Assembly (NCBI GenBank): GCA_038318385.1
Contig: JBBQCD010000022.1
Coordinates: 1-59,711, forward strand
DNA length: 59,711 bases
Source of the DNA: Schlegelella_A sp038318385
GTDB taxonomy: Bacteria; Pseudomonadota; Gammaproteobacteria; Burkholderiales; Burkholderiaceae_C
Direction: 5' to 3'
The notes under the pieces are model-generated. The model saw only the letters and a list, made by a program, of their open reading frames with translations, was not told the DNA's origin and did no database searches. Shown in pieces: positions 25,750 to 33,820 of this stretch (position 1 is its first letter; each line of letters begins with the position of its first letter). The position numbers and the translations under genes were made by a program.

Positions 25750-26534
25750 GGCGACCGGGCCGCACGCTCGGCGGTGGTCAGCGCGACCTTGTCGCGCAGG
25801 TACAGCGGCACGGCCAGCGTGGCGTCCACCGCCGCGCCTTCGAGCCACTGGCTGCGAGCGAGCGCGAGCATGCCGAGCGCGCGCGGCGCAGCCAGTGGAA
25901 GGCGGCGCGCACCGCGGCTGTCGAGCCGATGATCGAAGGCCGTCAGCGCGTTCCCGGCCACGACGGCCGGCTCGCGCTCGCGCCAGATCCGTTCGAGCGC
26001 TTCGGGCGACGTCAGCATCGGCGCCGCGCGCACCGTCCAGCTTCCGGCGCGATAAACATACTCGGCCGCGTAGATCTCGTCCATGCGCGCATCGAGCAGG
26101 GACCAGACGGCGAACTCGGCGGCACCTTCCCGCGCGTCCTCGGCCAGCGCCAGCAGCGTGTCCACTGGCAGCACCAGCTTGCCTGCACCAAAGGCCAGGC
26201 CCTGGGCGACCGCGCAGGCGACGCGCAGGCCGGTGAAGGCGCCGGGTCCGCGCCCGAAGGCGATCGCATCGAGCGCCCCCACCGACACGCCGGCTTCGTC
26301 GAGCAATGCCATCACCGCGGGCAGGAAGGTCGCCGAGGACCGCGCCCCGCCCTCGCCCTCGTGGGTCCAGGTCCGGCCGTGTGCGGCCAGGGCGATGCTG
26401 ATGCGCTCCGTCGCGGTGTCGAAGGCCAGCAGCGCGCCCGAGGACCCGGACGGTTCCGTCGAAAGGGATGCCGCGGAGGGCTGCGAGGGCCCGTCCGAGA
26501 GGTTGCGCACGCCGGGCGTGCCTCGCGCTGTCAT
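25746..26534 (-). CDS. tsaB: tRNA threonylcarbamoyladenosine synthesis protein TsaB
   Basis: A 262-residue protein of the ASKHA fold that partners TsaD in attaching threonylcarbamoyl to adenosine 37 of tRNA (t6A). It has LLAFDTATERISIALA near residue 35 and the highly conserved AFGRGPGAFTGLRVACAVAQ at about 92-111. The first 34 residues precede the usual start of the fold and are Ser/Pro/Gly-rich; no ATG lies closer, although a GTG at codon 9 could serve. The ATG at 26534 has TAAAAT exactly six bases upstream, suggesting a leaderless or very short leader. It heads tsaB-rimI-UDG; the Sua5-type partner lies at 29-30 kb. Confidence 0.93.
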   Translation of the reverse strand: MTARGTPGVRNLSDGPSQPSAASLSTEPSGSSGALLAFDTATERISIALAAHGRTWTHEGEGGARSSATFLPAVMALLDEAGVSVGALDAIAFGRGPGAFTGLRVACAVAQGLAFGAGKLVLPVDTLLALAEDAREGAAEFAVWSLLDARMDEIYAAEYVYRAGSWTVRAAPMLTSPEALERIWREREPAVVAGNALTAFDHRLDSRGARRLPLAAPRALGMLALARSQWLEGAAVDATLAVPLYLRDKVALTTAERAARSP

Positions 26535-26540
26535 CGACGA

Positions 26541-26546
26541 ATTTTA
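26541..26546 (-). promoter_or_regulatory. candidate -10 box placing the start at the tsaB ATG
   Basis: The minus strand reads TAAAAT followed by six bases and then the ATG of tsaB, so transcription could begin at the start codon. The ATG also lacks a ribosome-binding sequence. The -35 region is weak. Confidence 0.4.
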
Positions 26547-26575
26547 GCGACGCAGGCCATGCGATCATCGTGACG

Positions 26576-28006
26576 ATGCACCCCGGCACCCTCCTGAAGT
26601 CGCTGATCGCGGCGAGCGCCGTGGTCGCCTCCGCGGTCCTGGCGGCGCCGCGCGTCGGTCCGGCCGACGTCGATGCCGCGCTGCTGCGCGCGAAGATCGC
26701 CCCCGAGTCCTTGGTCGCGATCGTCCAGGAGGTCGGCGCGACGCAACCGCGCCTGGCCTGGCAGCCGGATCAGGGCGCGAATCCCGCATCGCTGATGAAG
26801 CTGTTGACGACCTATGCCGCGCTCGACCTGCTCGGCCCGGCCTGGACCTGGACCACGCCGGTCTGGCTGCAGGGGCGCGTCGCCGGCGGCGTCCTGTACG
26901 GCGACCTGGTGATCAAGGGCACGGGCGATCCCAAGCTCGTTCTCGAGCGCCTCTGGCTGCTGCTGCGGCGCGTGCAGCAGCAAGGCGTGCGCGAGATCCG
27001 CGGCGACATCGTGCTCGATCGGAGCGCGTTTGCCGTGCCCGAGCAGAATCCCGCCGACTTCGACGGCGAGCCGCTGCGGCCGTACAACGCCCGGCCCGAC
27101 GCGCTGCTGTTGAACTTTCGCTCGGTCCTCGTGACCGTCACGCCCGATGTGCAGCGCGGCAGCGCGCGGGTCGCCATGGATCCTCCGCTGGCGGGCGTGC
27201 AGGTCGATGCGGCCCTCCCTCTGGCATCGATCCCGTGCGACGACTGGCGCGCCAGCATGAAGGCCGACTTCTCCGACCCGGCCCGGATCCGCTTCGAAGG
27301 CGCCTTCCCCACCGCCTGCGGAGAGAGAACCTGGGCCATCGCCTACCCGGAGCCGCGCTCCTACAACGAGCGCCTGCTCAGCGCGTTGTGGGCCGAGATG
27401 GGCGGCACCCTGCGCGGCCAGGTCCGGGACGGCGCGGCGCCGCCCACCGCGCCGAGCTTCGAGGTCGCGTCACCGCCGCTCGCGGAGGTCATTCGCGACA
27501 TCAACAAGTTCAGCAACAACGTGATGGCGCAGCAGCTGTTCCTGACGCTGGGCCTGCAGCGCCTGGGCGCGGGCTCGCCGGAGAATGCCCGGCTGGCGTT
27601 GCGGCAATGGCTGGGTGACCGCTTCGGCGCCGCGGCCGCGGACACGGCGGTCGACAACGGCTCGGGGCTGTCGCGGGACGGTCGGGTGACGGCGCGGCTT
27701 CTCGTCCAGATCCTCGAGGCGGCGTGGGCCAGCCCGGTGATGCCCGAACTGATGAGTTCGTTGCCGGTGACCGGAGTCGACGGCACGCTGCGACGCGCCC
27801 GCTCGAACCTCGGTCGCGCCCACTTGAAGACCGGGTCGCTGCGCGACGTCGTCGGCATCGCCGGCTACGTGCTGGCCAACTCGGGGCGCCGCTACGTGGT
27901 CGTCGCGATCGTCAACCACCCGAATGCCAGCGCCGCCCGGCCGGCGCTCGAAGCCCTGGTTCGCTGGACGGCGGACGACGCCGAGTCTCGCTCCCCGGGG
28001 CGCTAG
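26576..28006 (+). CDS. dacB: D-alanyl-D-alanine carboxypeptidase/endopeptidase (PBP4 type)
   Basis: A 476-residue periplasmic penicillin-binding protein of class C. A signal peptide covers about residues 1-24 (LIAASAVVASAVLAAP). The active-site motifs are S72-L-M-K75, S313-N-N and K418-T-G, in normal order with the large insertion between the first two that marks PBP4/DacB. It trims or cuts peptide cross-links in peptidoglycan. The ATG at 26576 opens on the signal peptide; a GTG two codons upstream is possible. It is divergent from tsaB with a 41-base gap and converges with the SGNH-like lipoprotein. Confidence 0.94.
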   Translation: MHPGTLLKSLIAASAVVASAVLAAPRVGPADVDAALLRAKIAPESLVAIVQEVGATQPRLAWQPDQGANPASLMKLLTTYAALDLLGPAWTWTTPVWLQGRVAGGVLYGDLVIKGTGDPKLVLERLWLLLRRVQQQGVREIRGDIVLDRSAFAVPEQNPADFDGEPLRPYNARPDALLLNFRSVLVTVTPDVQRGSARVAMDPPLAGVQVDAALPLASIPCDDWRASMKADFSDPARIRFEGAFPTACGERTWAIAYPEPRSYNERLLSALWAEMGGTLRGQVRDGAAPPTAPSFEVASPPLAEVIRDINKFSNNVMAQQLFLTLGLQRLGAGSPENARLALRQWLGDRFGAAAADTAVDNGSGLSRDGRVTARLLVQILEAAWASPVMPELMSSLPVTGVDGTLRRARSNLGRAHLKTGSLRDVVGIAGYVLANSGRRYVVVAIVNHPNASAARPALEALVRWTADDAESRSPGR

Positions 28007-28039
28007 CGGCGGCGACGCGTTTGGGCCGCCTGCCGAGGC

Positions 28040-29029
28040 CTAGAAGGGGTTGTTGGCCGCACGCGTCGCGGCCAGCGTGCCGAGCTGGCCCTGCGCCCCG
28101 GAACTCAGGTGCAGGTTGTCGGACCACAGATAGGCCGTTCCGGTGCCGCCCGAGACCAGCGTCAGCGTGGTGCAATCCAGCGCCGAAGGGGGGATCTGGG
28201 TCGACTTCGTCAGGTCGCAGACCGGCGCCGTGACGTTGGTGAAGCCGCCACCGTTGGCCGTCTTGACGATCGTCTGGAAGTACTCGTCGGCGAGGACCAG
28301 GCCGATCATCCGGCCGTCGTTGACGATCGTCGCGCGCATCGATGCGTTCAACCGGCTCGTCAGGTAGGTCAGCAGCGCGGCGCGGTCGACGTCGCTGTGC
28401 GCCGCCTTCTCGGCCGCGGCGAACGGGGTCAGGCCGAGATCGATCGCCGTCGACACGACCACCTTCGCGCCGGCGTTGGCGATGCGATTGATCTGCACGC
28501 CCAGCGCCGCGCCTGCGGCTTCCACGTTGGCGGTCAGCGCCGCCTGGTTGGTGCCGTTGAAGAGGGCGTACTGCGCCAGGATGTCGTTCTGGCCGACCAG
28601 CACCGTGACCAGGTCGGTCGGGGTGAAGGCGCTTTCGGCGAGCTGGGTGTCGATCTGCATCGAGATATCGGCAACCTTCGCACCGATGGTCGCCCGGATC
28701 CGGCTGGGCGGCGCCACCACGGCCGGAGCCGGGTTGCATTGCGGGAAGACGAAGCCATAGGAATTGCCGAGGGCCTGGATCCAGTTCGGATTGAGCTTGC
28801 AGGCCAGCGTCGGGTCGTTCGCGGAAACGGTTGCGTCGTCGAGGAACTTGCGGCCATTGGCATTGCCGTTGAAGTCGTCGATGACGCTGGTCTCGTCGCC
28901 GAAGGCGATGATGCGCGTCGGTGCGAACTTCTGCACCTGCGAGCCGCCGCCACAAGCCGCCACGAATGCCGCTGCCAGCACCACGCCGCCGAGCAGCGCA
29001 CGGCGCGAGCGTTCAATCGTCAACTTCAT
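28040..29029 (-). CDS. SGNH/GDSL-like lipoprotein lacking the usual nucleophile
   Basis: A 329-residue predicted lipoprotein. The signal ALLGGVVLAAAFVAAC gives an acylated Cys at about 26. SGNH hydrolase blocks are recognisable: block I IIAFGDETS (residues 40-48), block III VLVGQND (143-149) and block V WSDNLHLS (302-309) with Asp304 and His307. In block I, Glu46 stands where the catalytic Ser of GDS is expected, although a Ser follows two residues later. It may be an esterase with a shifted nucleophile or a non-catalytic binder. It sits downstream of the Sua5-type gene on the same strand, 31 bases away. Confidence 0.75.
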   Translation of the reverse strand: MKLTIERSRRALLGGVVLAAAFVAACGGGSQVQKFAPTRIIAFGDETSVIDDFNGNANGRKFLDDATVSANDPTLACKLNPNWIQALGNSYGFVFPQCNPAPAVVAPPSRIRATIGAKVADISMQIDTQLAESAFTPTDLVTVLVGQNDILAQYALFNGTNQAALTANVEAAGAALGVQINRIANAGAKVVVSTAIDLGLTPFAAAEKAAHSDVDRAALLTYLTSRLNASMRATIVNDGRMIGLVLADEYFQTIVKTANGGGFTNVTAPVCDLTKSTQIPPSALDCTTLTLVSGGTGTAYLWSDNLHLSSGAQGQLGTLAATRAANNPF

Positions 29030-29060
29030 TCAATGCTCCAGAAACGCGGGGAACCGGGGC

Positions 29061-30041
29061 TCAGCTGGCCGCGGCACGGGTGAGTCGGTCGCGGACGCCG
29101 TCCCAGTCGGCGCCGGGCGGCGGATCCTCGACCCAGATCAGATGCACGCCCTCGGCGTCGAGTTCGCGCAACACGGTGTAAAGCTCGTGTGCCGCCTGCT
29201 CCGGCCGCGCCGGCATGCGACGGTGGCGCAGGCCGGGCGCCACGCCCGACGGCACCGAACGCGAATATACCGCCAGGCTCAGCGGCTCCGTGCCGAGGAC
29301 GTCCAAAGCCGCGCGCAGGGTCGGGGTCGTCATCAGCCGGACCTTGGCCCGCGGGGCGTAGTGCGCCTCCAGCGTTCCGGGCGCGCTCGGGGCGGTGTCG
29401 TCCGGGGACCGCAGGGGCTCCCTGATGACCGCCTCGATCCGGGCCGCGGCGAGAACGCCGGGACGCAGCAACATCGGCGCCGATCCCGAGCAGTCGACGA
29501 TGCTCGATTCGATGCCGATGCGACACGACCCTCCGTCGAGCACCAGCAAGGCGTCGCCGAAGGCCTCGACCACGTGGGCGGCCTGGGTCGGACTGACGCG
29601 CCCGAAGCGGTTCGCGCTGGGGGCGGCGATGCCGGGTACCCCGTGCCGGCGCGCGGCGACGATGAGCGCATGGGCGACCGGGTGCGCCGGCACCCGCAGA
29701 CCGATGGTCGGATGACCGCCGGCAGCCGCCGTGGCGACGCCCGGCGCGCGCGGCAGGATCAGCGTCAGCGGGCCCGGCCAGAATTCGTCCATCAGCCGTT
29801 GTGCCGCCGCCGGGATGTGCGTGGCAAATCGTGCCGCGTCGGCACTCTCGGCGAGGTGAACGATCAGCGGATGGCCGGCCGGCCGCCCCTTCGCGGCGAA
29901 GATCTTCGCGACTGCGGCGTCGTCATCGGCGCGGGCACCCAGGCCGTAGACGGTCTCGGTCGCGAAGGCGACGAGCTGGCCGGCGGCCAGGGCCACCGCC
30001 CCGCTCTCGATCGCTGCCGCCTCCCTGCCGTCGAGCCTCAC
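29061..30041 (-). CDS. L-threonylcarbamoyladenylate synthase, Sua5 type
   Basis: A 326-residue enzyme of t6A synthesis that makes threonylcarbamoyl-AMP from threonine, bicarbonate and ATP. The YrdC domain (about residues 10-200) has VAFATETVYGLGARADDDAA, KIFAAKGRPAGHPLIVHL and the late IAAPSANRFGRVSPT. A Sua5-specific C-terminal domain follows, starting around GTLEAHYAPRAKV. This longer form differs from E. coli TsaC. It lies three bases after purK on the same strand, as is common in betaproteobacteria. Together with tsaB in this window it supplies two of the t6A components; tsaD and tsaE are not seen. Confidence 0.93.
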   Translation of the reverse strand: MRLDGREAAAIESGAVALAAGQLVAFATETVYGLGARADDDAAVAKIFAAKGRPAGHPLIVHLAESADAARFATHIPAAAQRLMDEFWPGPLTLILPRAPGVATAAAGGHPTIGLRVPAHPVAHALIVAARRHGVPGIAAPSANRFGRVSPTQAAHVVEAFGDALLVLDGGSCRIGIESSIVDCSGSAPMLLRPGVLAAARIEAVIREPLRSPDDTAPSAPGTLEAHYAPRAKVRLMTTPTLRAALDVLGTEPLSLAVYSRSVPSGVAPGLRHRRMPARPEQAAHELYTVLRELDAEGVHLIWVEDPPPGADWDGVRDRLTRAAAS

Positions 30042-30044
30042 GCC

Positions 30045-31280
30045 TCACCAGCCCTCGATGCCGAGCACCGCCGCGACCGCGCGCGCCTGCGTGTCGGCCT
30101 GCAGCGGATCTGCCGCGGTCACGGTGAGATGGCCCATCTTGCGCCCTGGACGGGCTTCGGACTTGCCGTAGAGGTGCAGGTGCACGCCCGGCATCGCCAG
30201 CACGCGGGCCCAGTCGGGCGCGACCGGCGCCGACGGATCGCCCCAGAGGTCGCCGAGCAGATTGAGCATCAGTGCCGGCGAGTGCAGGCGCGGCACCGCC
30301 AGCGGGGCGCCGACGAGAGTGCGCACCTGGAGCTCGAACTGCGAGACGTCGCAGGCATCGATGCTGTAATGGCCGGAGTTGTGCGGCCGCGGCGCCATCT
30401 CGTTGGCCACCAACGAGCCGTCGCCGAGTACGAAGAACTCGACGCAGAGGACCCCGACATAGTCCAGCGATGCGGCGATGCGGCGGGCGGCGACGACAGC
30501 ATTTGCCTCGACCGCCGCGTCGAGCGCGGGCGCCGGGACCTGGGTCACCGCGAGGATGCCGTCACGGTGAAGATTGCGCTGCGGCGGCAGGACGACGCTC
30601 TCGCCGTTTCGACCCCGCGCGACGATGACGCTGATCTCGCCGGCGAGCGGCAGCAGCCGCTCCAGCACGCAACGCGCCTCACCCAGCGCCGACCACGCCG
30701 CCGCGAGTTCGGCGCGATCGGCGACCCGCATCTGGCCCTTGCCGTCGTAGCCGAGTTGCGCGGTCTTCAGGATGCCGGGCAGCAGCGCCGCATCGACGGC
30801 AGCGAGTTCGGCGGCCGAAGCGATGACCGCATGCGGCGCGCAGGCGACGCCGCAGGCCCGGAAGTGCGCCTTCTCCGCCGCCCGGTCCTGACAGACCGCG
30901 ACGGCGGCCGCCGCCGGCGCCACGATGCGGGTCGCCGCCAGCGTGCGCAGCGCCTCCGCCGGAACGTTCTCGAACTCCGTCGTCACGGCGTCGGCGCACG
31001 CCGCCAGTTCGGCCAGGCCCGAAGGATCGAGGTATCCCGCGACGATGTGTCGATGCGCGACCCGGCCTGCGGGGCTTTGCGGATCGGGATCGAGCACCAC
31101 CGTGAAATAGCCCAGGCGCTGGGCGGCGTGCACGAACATCCGGCCGAGCTGTCCGCCACCGACGACGCCCAGCATCGCGCCCGGTGCGAGGAAGGGCGCC
31201 GCTACCAACCGGGCGCCGGGCAACGCAGCGGAACCGACGCGCGTTGCCGCGCCGGCAGCGTCGATGCGCTCTCGGCTCAC
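30045..31280 (-). CDS. purK: N5-carboxyaminoimidazole ribonucleotide synthase
   Basis: A 411-residue ATP-grasp enzyme that carboxylates aminoimidazole ribonucleotide in purine synthesis. It has the N-terminal GVVGGGQLGRMFVHAAQRLG, EFENVPAEAL, ILKTAQLGYDGKGQ in the ATP site, and the signature NEMAPRPHNSGHYSIDAC. The start is the GTG at 31280, which overlaps the purE stop as GTGA and gives the roughly 30-residue leader common in this class; an internal ATG at 31175 is the alternative. Overlap with purE implies coupled translation of the two enzymes, which act in succession. The Sua5-type gene follows at once. Confidence 0.95.
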   Translation of the reverse strand: MSRERIDAAGAATRVGSAALPGARLVAAPFLAPGAMLGVVGGGQLGRMFVHAAQRLGYFTVVLDPDPQSPAGRVAHRHIVAGYLDPSGLAELAACADAVTTEFENVPAEALRTLAATRIVAPAAAAVAVCQDRAAEKAHFRACGVACAPHAVIASAAELAAVDAALLPGILKTAQLGYDGKGQMRVADRAELAAAWSALGEARCVLERLLPLAGEISVIVARGRNGESVVLPPQRNLHRDGILAVTQVPAPALDAAVEANAVVAARRIAASLDYVGVLCVEFFVLGDGSLVANEMAPRPHNSGHYSIDACDVSQFELQVRTLVGAPLAVPRLHSPALMLNLLGDLWGDPSAPVAPDWARVLAMPGVHLHLYGKSEARPGRKMGHLTVTAADPLQADTQARAVAAVLGIEGW

Positions 31281-31774
31281 TTCAGCTCGGCCGTCATCGC
31301 CCGCGCAGTGGCGCTCTGTCGTGCCCGCCAGGCTTCGAGGCGACTGCGCAGCACCGCATCGTCGTTGGCCAGCATCGCGACCGCGAACAACGCCGCGTTG
31401 GCGGCGCCGGCAACGCCGATCGCGAACGTCGCCACCGGGATGCCGCGCGGCATCTGCACGATCGAATGAAGCGAGTCGACCCCTTGCAGGTGGCGGCTGG
31501 CGACCGGCACGCCGAGCACCGGCACGGTGGTCTTGGCGGCGAGCATGCCGGGAAGGTGCGCCGCGCCTCCGGCGCCGGCAATGATCGCCTTCAGGCCGCG
31601 CGCCGCGGCGCCTTCGGCGTAGGCGAACATCTCGTCGGGCATGCGATGGGCCGAGACCACCCGGGCCTCGTGCGCGATGCCGAACTCGGCGAGAATCTCG
31701 GTGGCGGCGCGGAGGGTCTCCCAGTCGCTGCTGGACCCCATCACCACGCCCACGACGACGGCGGCTTCGCCCAA
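31277..31774 (-). CDS. purE: N5-CAIR mutase (PurE)
   Basis: A 165-residue enzyme that moves the carboxyl group of N5-CAIR to give CAIR in purine synthesis. The nucleotide-binding start VVMGSSSDWETL, then RVVSAHRMPDEM with the active-site His, and IAGAGGAAHLPGMLA and GVPVASRHLQGVDSL match class I PurE. No ATG lies at the expected position; the TTG at 31774 is chosen because GGGGA ends seven bases upstream and the length then fits the family. An in-frame GTG (31759 region) is possible. It is divergent from the CnoX-like gene and is followed by purK in a GTGA overlap. Confidence 0.92.
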   Translation of the reverse strand: MGEAAVVVGVVMGSSSDWETLRAATEILAEFGIAHEARVVSAHRMPDEMFAYAEGAAARGLKAIIAGAGGAAHLPGMLAAKTTVPVLGVPVASRHLQGVDSLHSIVQMPRGIPVATFAIGVAGAANAALFAVAMLANDDAVLRSRLEAWRARQSATARAMTAELK

Positions 31775-31808
31775 AGCGCATTCCCCGTTAGCTGCAGATG
31801 GACCTTGA

Positions 31809-31814
31809 ATTGTA
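31809..31814 (-). promoter_or_regulatory. candidate -10 box for purE-purK
   Basis: The minus strand reads TACAAT about 35 bases before the proposed purE start, giving a leader of about 28 bases. A -35 match is poor. Confidence 0.4.
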
Positions 31815-31865
31815 GGTGGCACGGCGCCATCTTCCCCCACGACAGTCGCACCCGGATCCCCTGAC

Positions 31866-32807
31866 ATGCTCGACATCACCCACCAGAATTTCGAAGCCGA
31901 GTTGATCAACGCCTCGATGCAGCAGCCGGTCCTGCTCGACATCTGGGCGCCCTGGTGCGGACCGTGCAAGGCGCTCGGCCCGGTGCTCGAGAAACTGGAG
32001 GTCGCCTATTCCGGGCGCTTTCGCCTCGGCAAGCTGAATTCGGATGAGCAGCCCGAGATCGCCGCGCAGCTCTCACAGATGTTCGGCGTGCGCAGCATTC
32101 CGTTCTGCGTGCTGTTCAAGGGCGGCCAGCCGGTCGACGGTTTCGTTGGCGCCCTGCCCGAGGCCGAGGTGCGCGCTTTCCTCGACAAGCACGTGCCGAC
32201 GGCCGACGAGGCCGCCGCCGAGGAGGACGCCCTCGCCGCCGAGGAACTGCTCGCCGAGGGCGACACCGCCAGCGCGCTGGAGCGCCTGCAAGCCGCCGTC
32301 GCCACCGATCCGGCCAACGACACCGCGCGCTACGACTACATCCGCGCCCTCCTCGGCGCCGAGGACGTCGAAGGAGCGCGACGCGCCTTCGAACCCGTCG
32401 CCGGCAAGGTGATGCTCGATGCCCGACTCGCGGCCGTGGGCCTGTGGCTCGAGGCCTGCGAGGGAGCGAAGACGGCACGCCCGATCGACACCCTGCAGGC
32501 GCTGCTCGGCGCCGACAAGCGCGACTTCGAGGCCCGCTTCGAACTGGCGCAGCGCCACTTCGCCGGGGGCCGCTTCACCCAGGCCATGGACGAGCTGCTC
32601 GAGATCGTGATGCGCGACAAGGCCTGGCATGACGAACTCGCGCGCAAGACCTACGTGGCGATCCTCGAGGTCATGTCGAAGGCGCCGGCCAAGGCCAAGG
32701 CGGAGGCGCCGAAAGGCGCGCTCGAGGTCGCCGGCAAGATGACCACCGCTCCGAGCGATCCGGTGGTCGACGCCTACCGCCGCAAGCTCAGCATGGCGTT
32801 GTTCTGA
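31866..32807 (+). CDS. thioredoxin-TPR co-chaperone, CnoX/YbbN-like
   Basis: A 313-residue cytoplasmic protein. The thioredoxin domain (about residues 1-110) has the redox motif W30-C-G-P-C34, so it is probably active in disulfide exchange, unlike E. coli CnoX, whose motif is degenerate. The rest is helical with TPR-like repeats (for example AEELLAEGDTASALERLQAA and ARFELAQRHFAGGRFTQAMD), as in CnoX, which holds unfolded proteins for GroEL or DnaK. The ATG at 31866 opens on the fold. It lies on the plus strand between purE and purC, which are both on the minus strand, interrupting the usual purC-purE-purK order. Confidence 0.9.
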   Translation: MLDITHQNFEAELINASMQQPVLLDIWAPWCGPCKALGPVLEKLEVAYSGRFRLGKLNSDEQPEIAAQLSQMFGVRSIPFCVLFKGGQPVDGFVGALPEAEVRAFLDKHVPTADEAAAEEDALAAEELLAEGDTASALERLQAAVATDPANDTARYDYIRALLGAEDVEGARRAFEPVAGKVMLDARLAAVGLWLEACEGAKTARPIDTLQALLGADKRDFEARFELAQRHFAGGRFTQAMDELLEIVMRDKAWHDELARKTYVAILEVMSKAPAKAKAEAPKGALEVAGKMTTAPSDPVVDAYRRKLSMALF

Positions 32808-32835
32808 GAGCGGGCGCGAGCCGGCCGCCGGCCGT

Positions 32836-33789
32836 TCAGGTCGAAGCCGCGCTCCCCAGCAGCCGCTCCAGCGCTTCGCGGTAGCGTGCCGCGGTGCTGG
32901 CCACGATCTGCGGTGGCAGTGGTGGCGCCGGCGCCTTCTTGTTCCAGGGTGCTCCGTTGACGCTGGCGTGCTCGAGCCAGTCGCGCACGAACTGCTTGTC
33001 GTAGCTGGCCGGGTTCGTTCCCTCGGCGTAGCCCTCGACCGGCCAGAAGCGCGAGGAATCGGGCGTCAGCACCTCGTCCATCAGCGTCAGCGTGCCGTCG
33101 GCGTCGAGACCGAACTCGAACTTGGTGTCGGCGATGATGATGCCGCGCGACAGGGCCTTCTCGGCCGCTGCCACGTAAAGCCGGATCGCGATCGTGCGCA
33201 CGCGACCGGCGAGCTCGGCACCGACGATCGCGCTCATCCGCTCGAAGTCGATGTTCTCGTCGTGGTCGCCCATCGCCGCCTTGGTGGCCGGCGTGAAGAT
33301 CGGCTCGGGCAGCTTCGAGGCCAGGCGCAGCCCGGGCGGCAATGCGACGCCGCAGACGGATTGCGACGCCTGGTACTCCTTCCATCCACTGCCCGCGAGG
33401 TAGCCGCGCACCACCGCCTCCACCGGCAACGGCTGCAGCCGCCGGACGAGCATCGAGCGCCCGAGAACCTGGTCGCGTTCGTCGGCGTCGACCACGTCGA
33501 CGGGATCGTCTCCGGTCAGGTGGTTGGGGACGATGCCTTCGAGATGCGCGAACCAGAACAACGCCATCTCCGTCAGCAGCCGTCCCTTGCCGGGGATCGG
33601 TTCACCCATGACGACATCGAAGGCGCTGAGGCGGTCGCTCGCCACCATCAGCATGCGGTCGGCACCGACGGCGTAGTTGTCCCGGACCTTGCCGCGCGCG
33701 ATCAGCGGCAGCGAATGCAGATCGCTCTGCAGCAGGGTCGGTTCCGGCGGCAGCGGCTCGCCGGGCATCGAACCGGAGGCGCCGCTCAT
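32836..33789 (-). CDS. purC: phosphoribosylaminoimidazole-succinocarboxamide synthase
   Basis: A 317-residue SAICAR synthase of the long form found in many proteobacteria and yeast. It joins CAIR and aspartate with ATP. Conserved parts are LPLIARGKVRDNYAVG, the DRLSAFDVVMGEPIPGKG site, LVRRLQPLPVEAVVRGYLAG, IIIADTKFEFG and TPDSSRFW. The N-terminal 20 residues are Pro/Gly/Ser-rich; an internal ATG eight codons in could also be the start. It follows fba on the same strand (about 31 bases) and acts after PurK and PurE, from which the CnoX-like gene separates it. Confidence 0.96.
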   Translation of the reverse strand: MSGASGSMPGEPLPPEPTLLQSDLHSLPLIARGKVRDNYAVGADRMLMVASDRLSAFDVVMGEPIPGKGRLLTEMALFWFAHLEGIVPNHLTGDDPVDVVDADERDQVLGRSMLVRRLQPLPVEAVVRGYLAGSGWKEYQASQSVCGVALPPGLRLASKLPEPIFTPATKAAMGDHDENIDFERMSAIVGAELAGRVRTIAIRLYVAAAEKALSRGIIIADTKFEFGLDADGTLTLMDEVLTPDSSRFWPVEGYAEGTNPASYDKQFVRDWLEHASVNGAPWNKKAPAPPLPPQIVASTAARYREALERLLGSAAST

Positions 33790-33820
33790 GCCGCGGCTCC
33801 GGCTTCGGGCGGGCGGTCCA

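Noticed and set aside
28008..28030. GGCGGC/GCCGCC stem between dacB and the SGNH-like lipoprotein
   Set aside because: Only six pairs with an 11-base loop and no T-run; likely chance.
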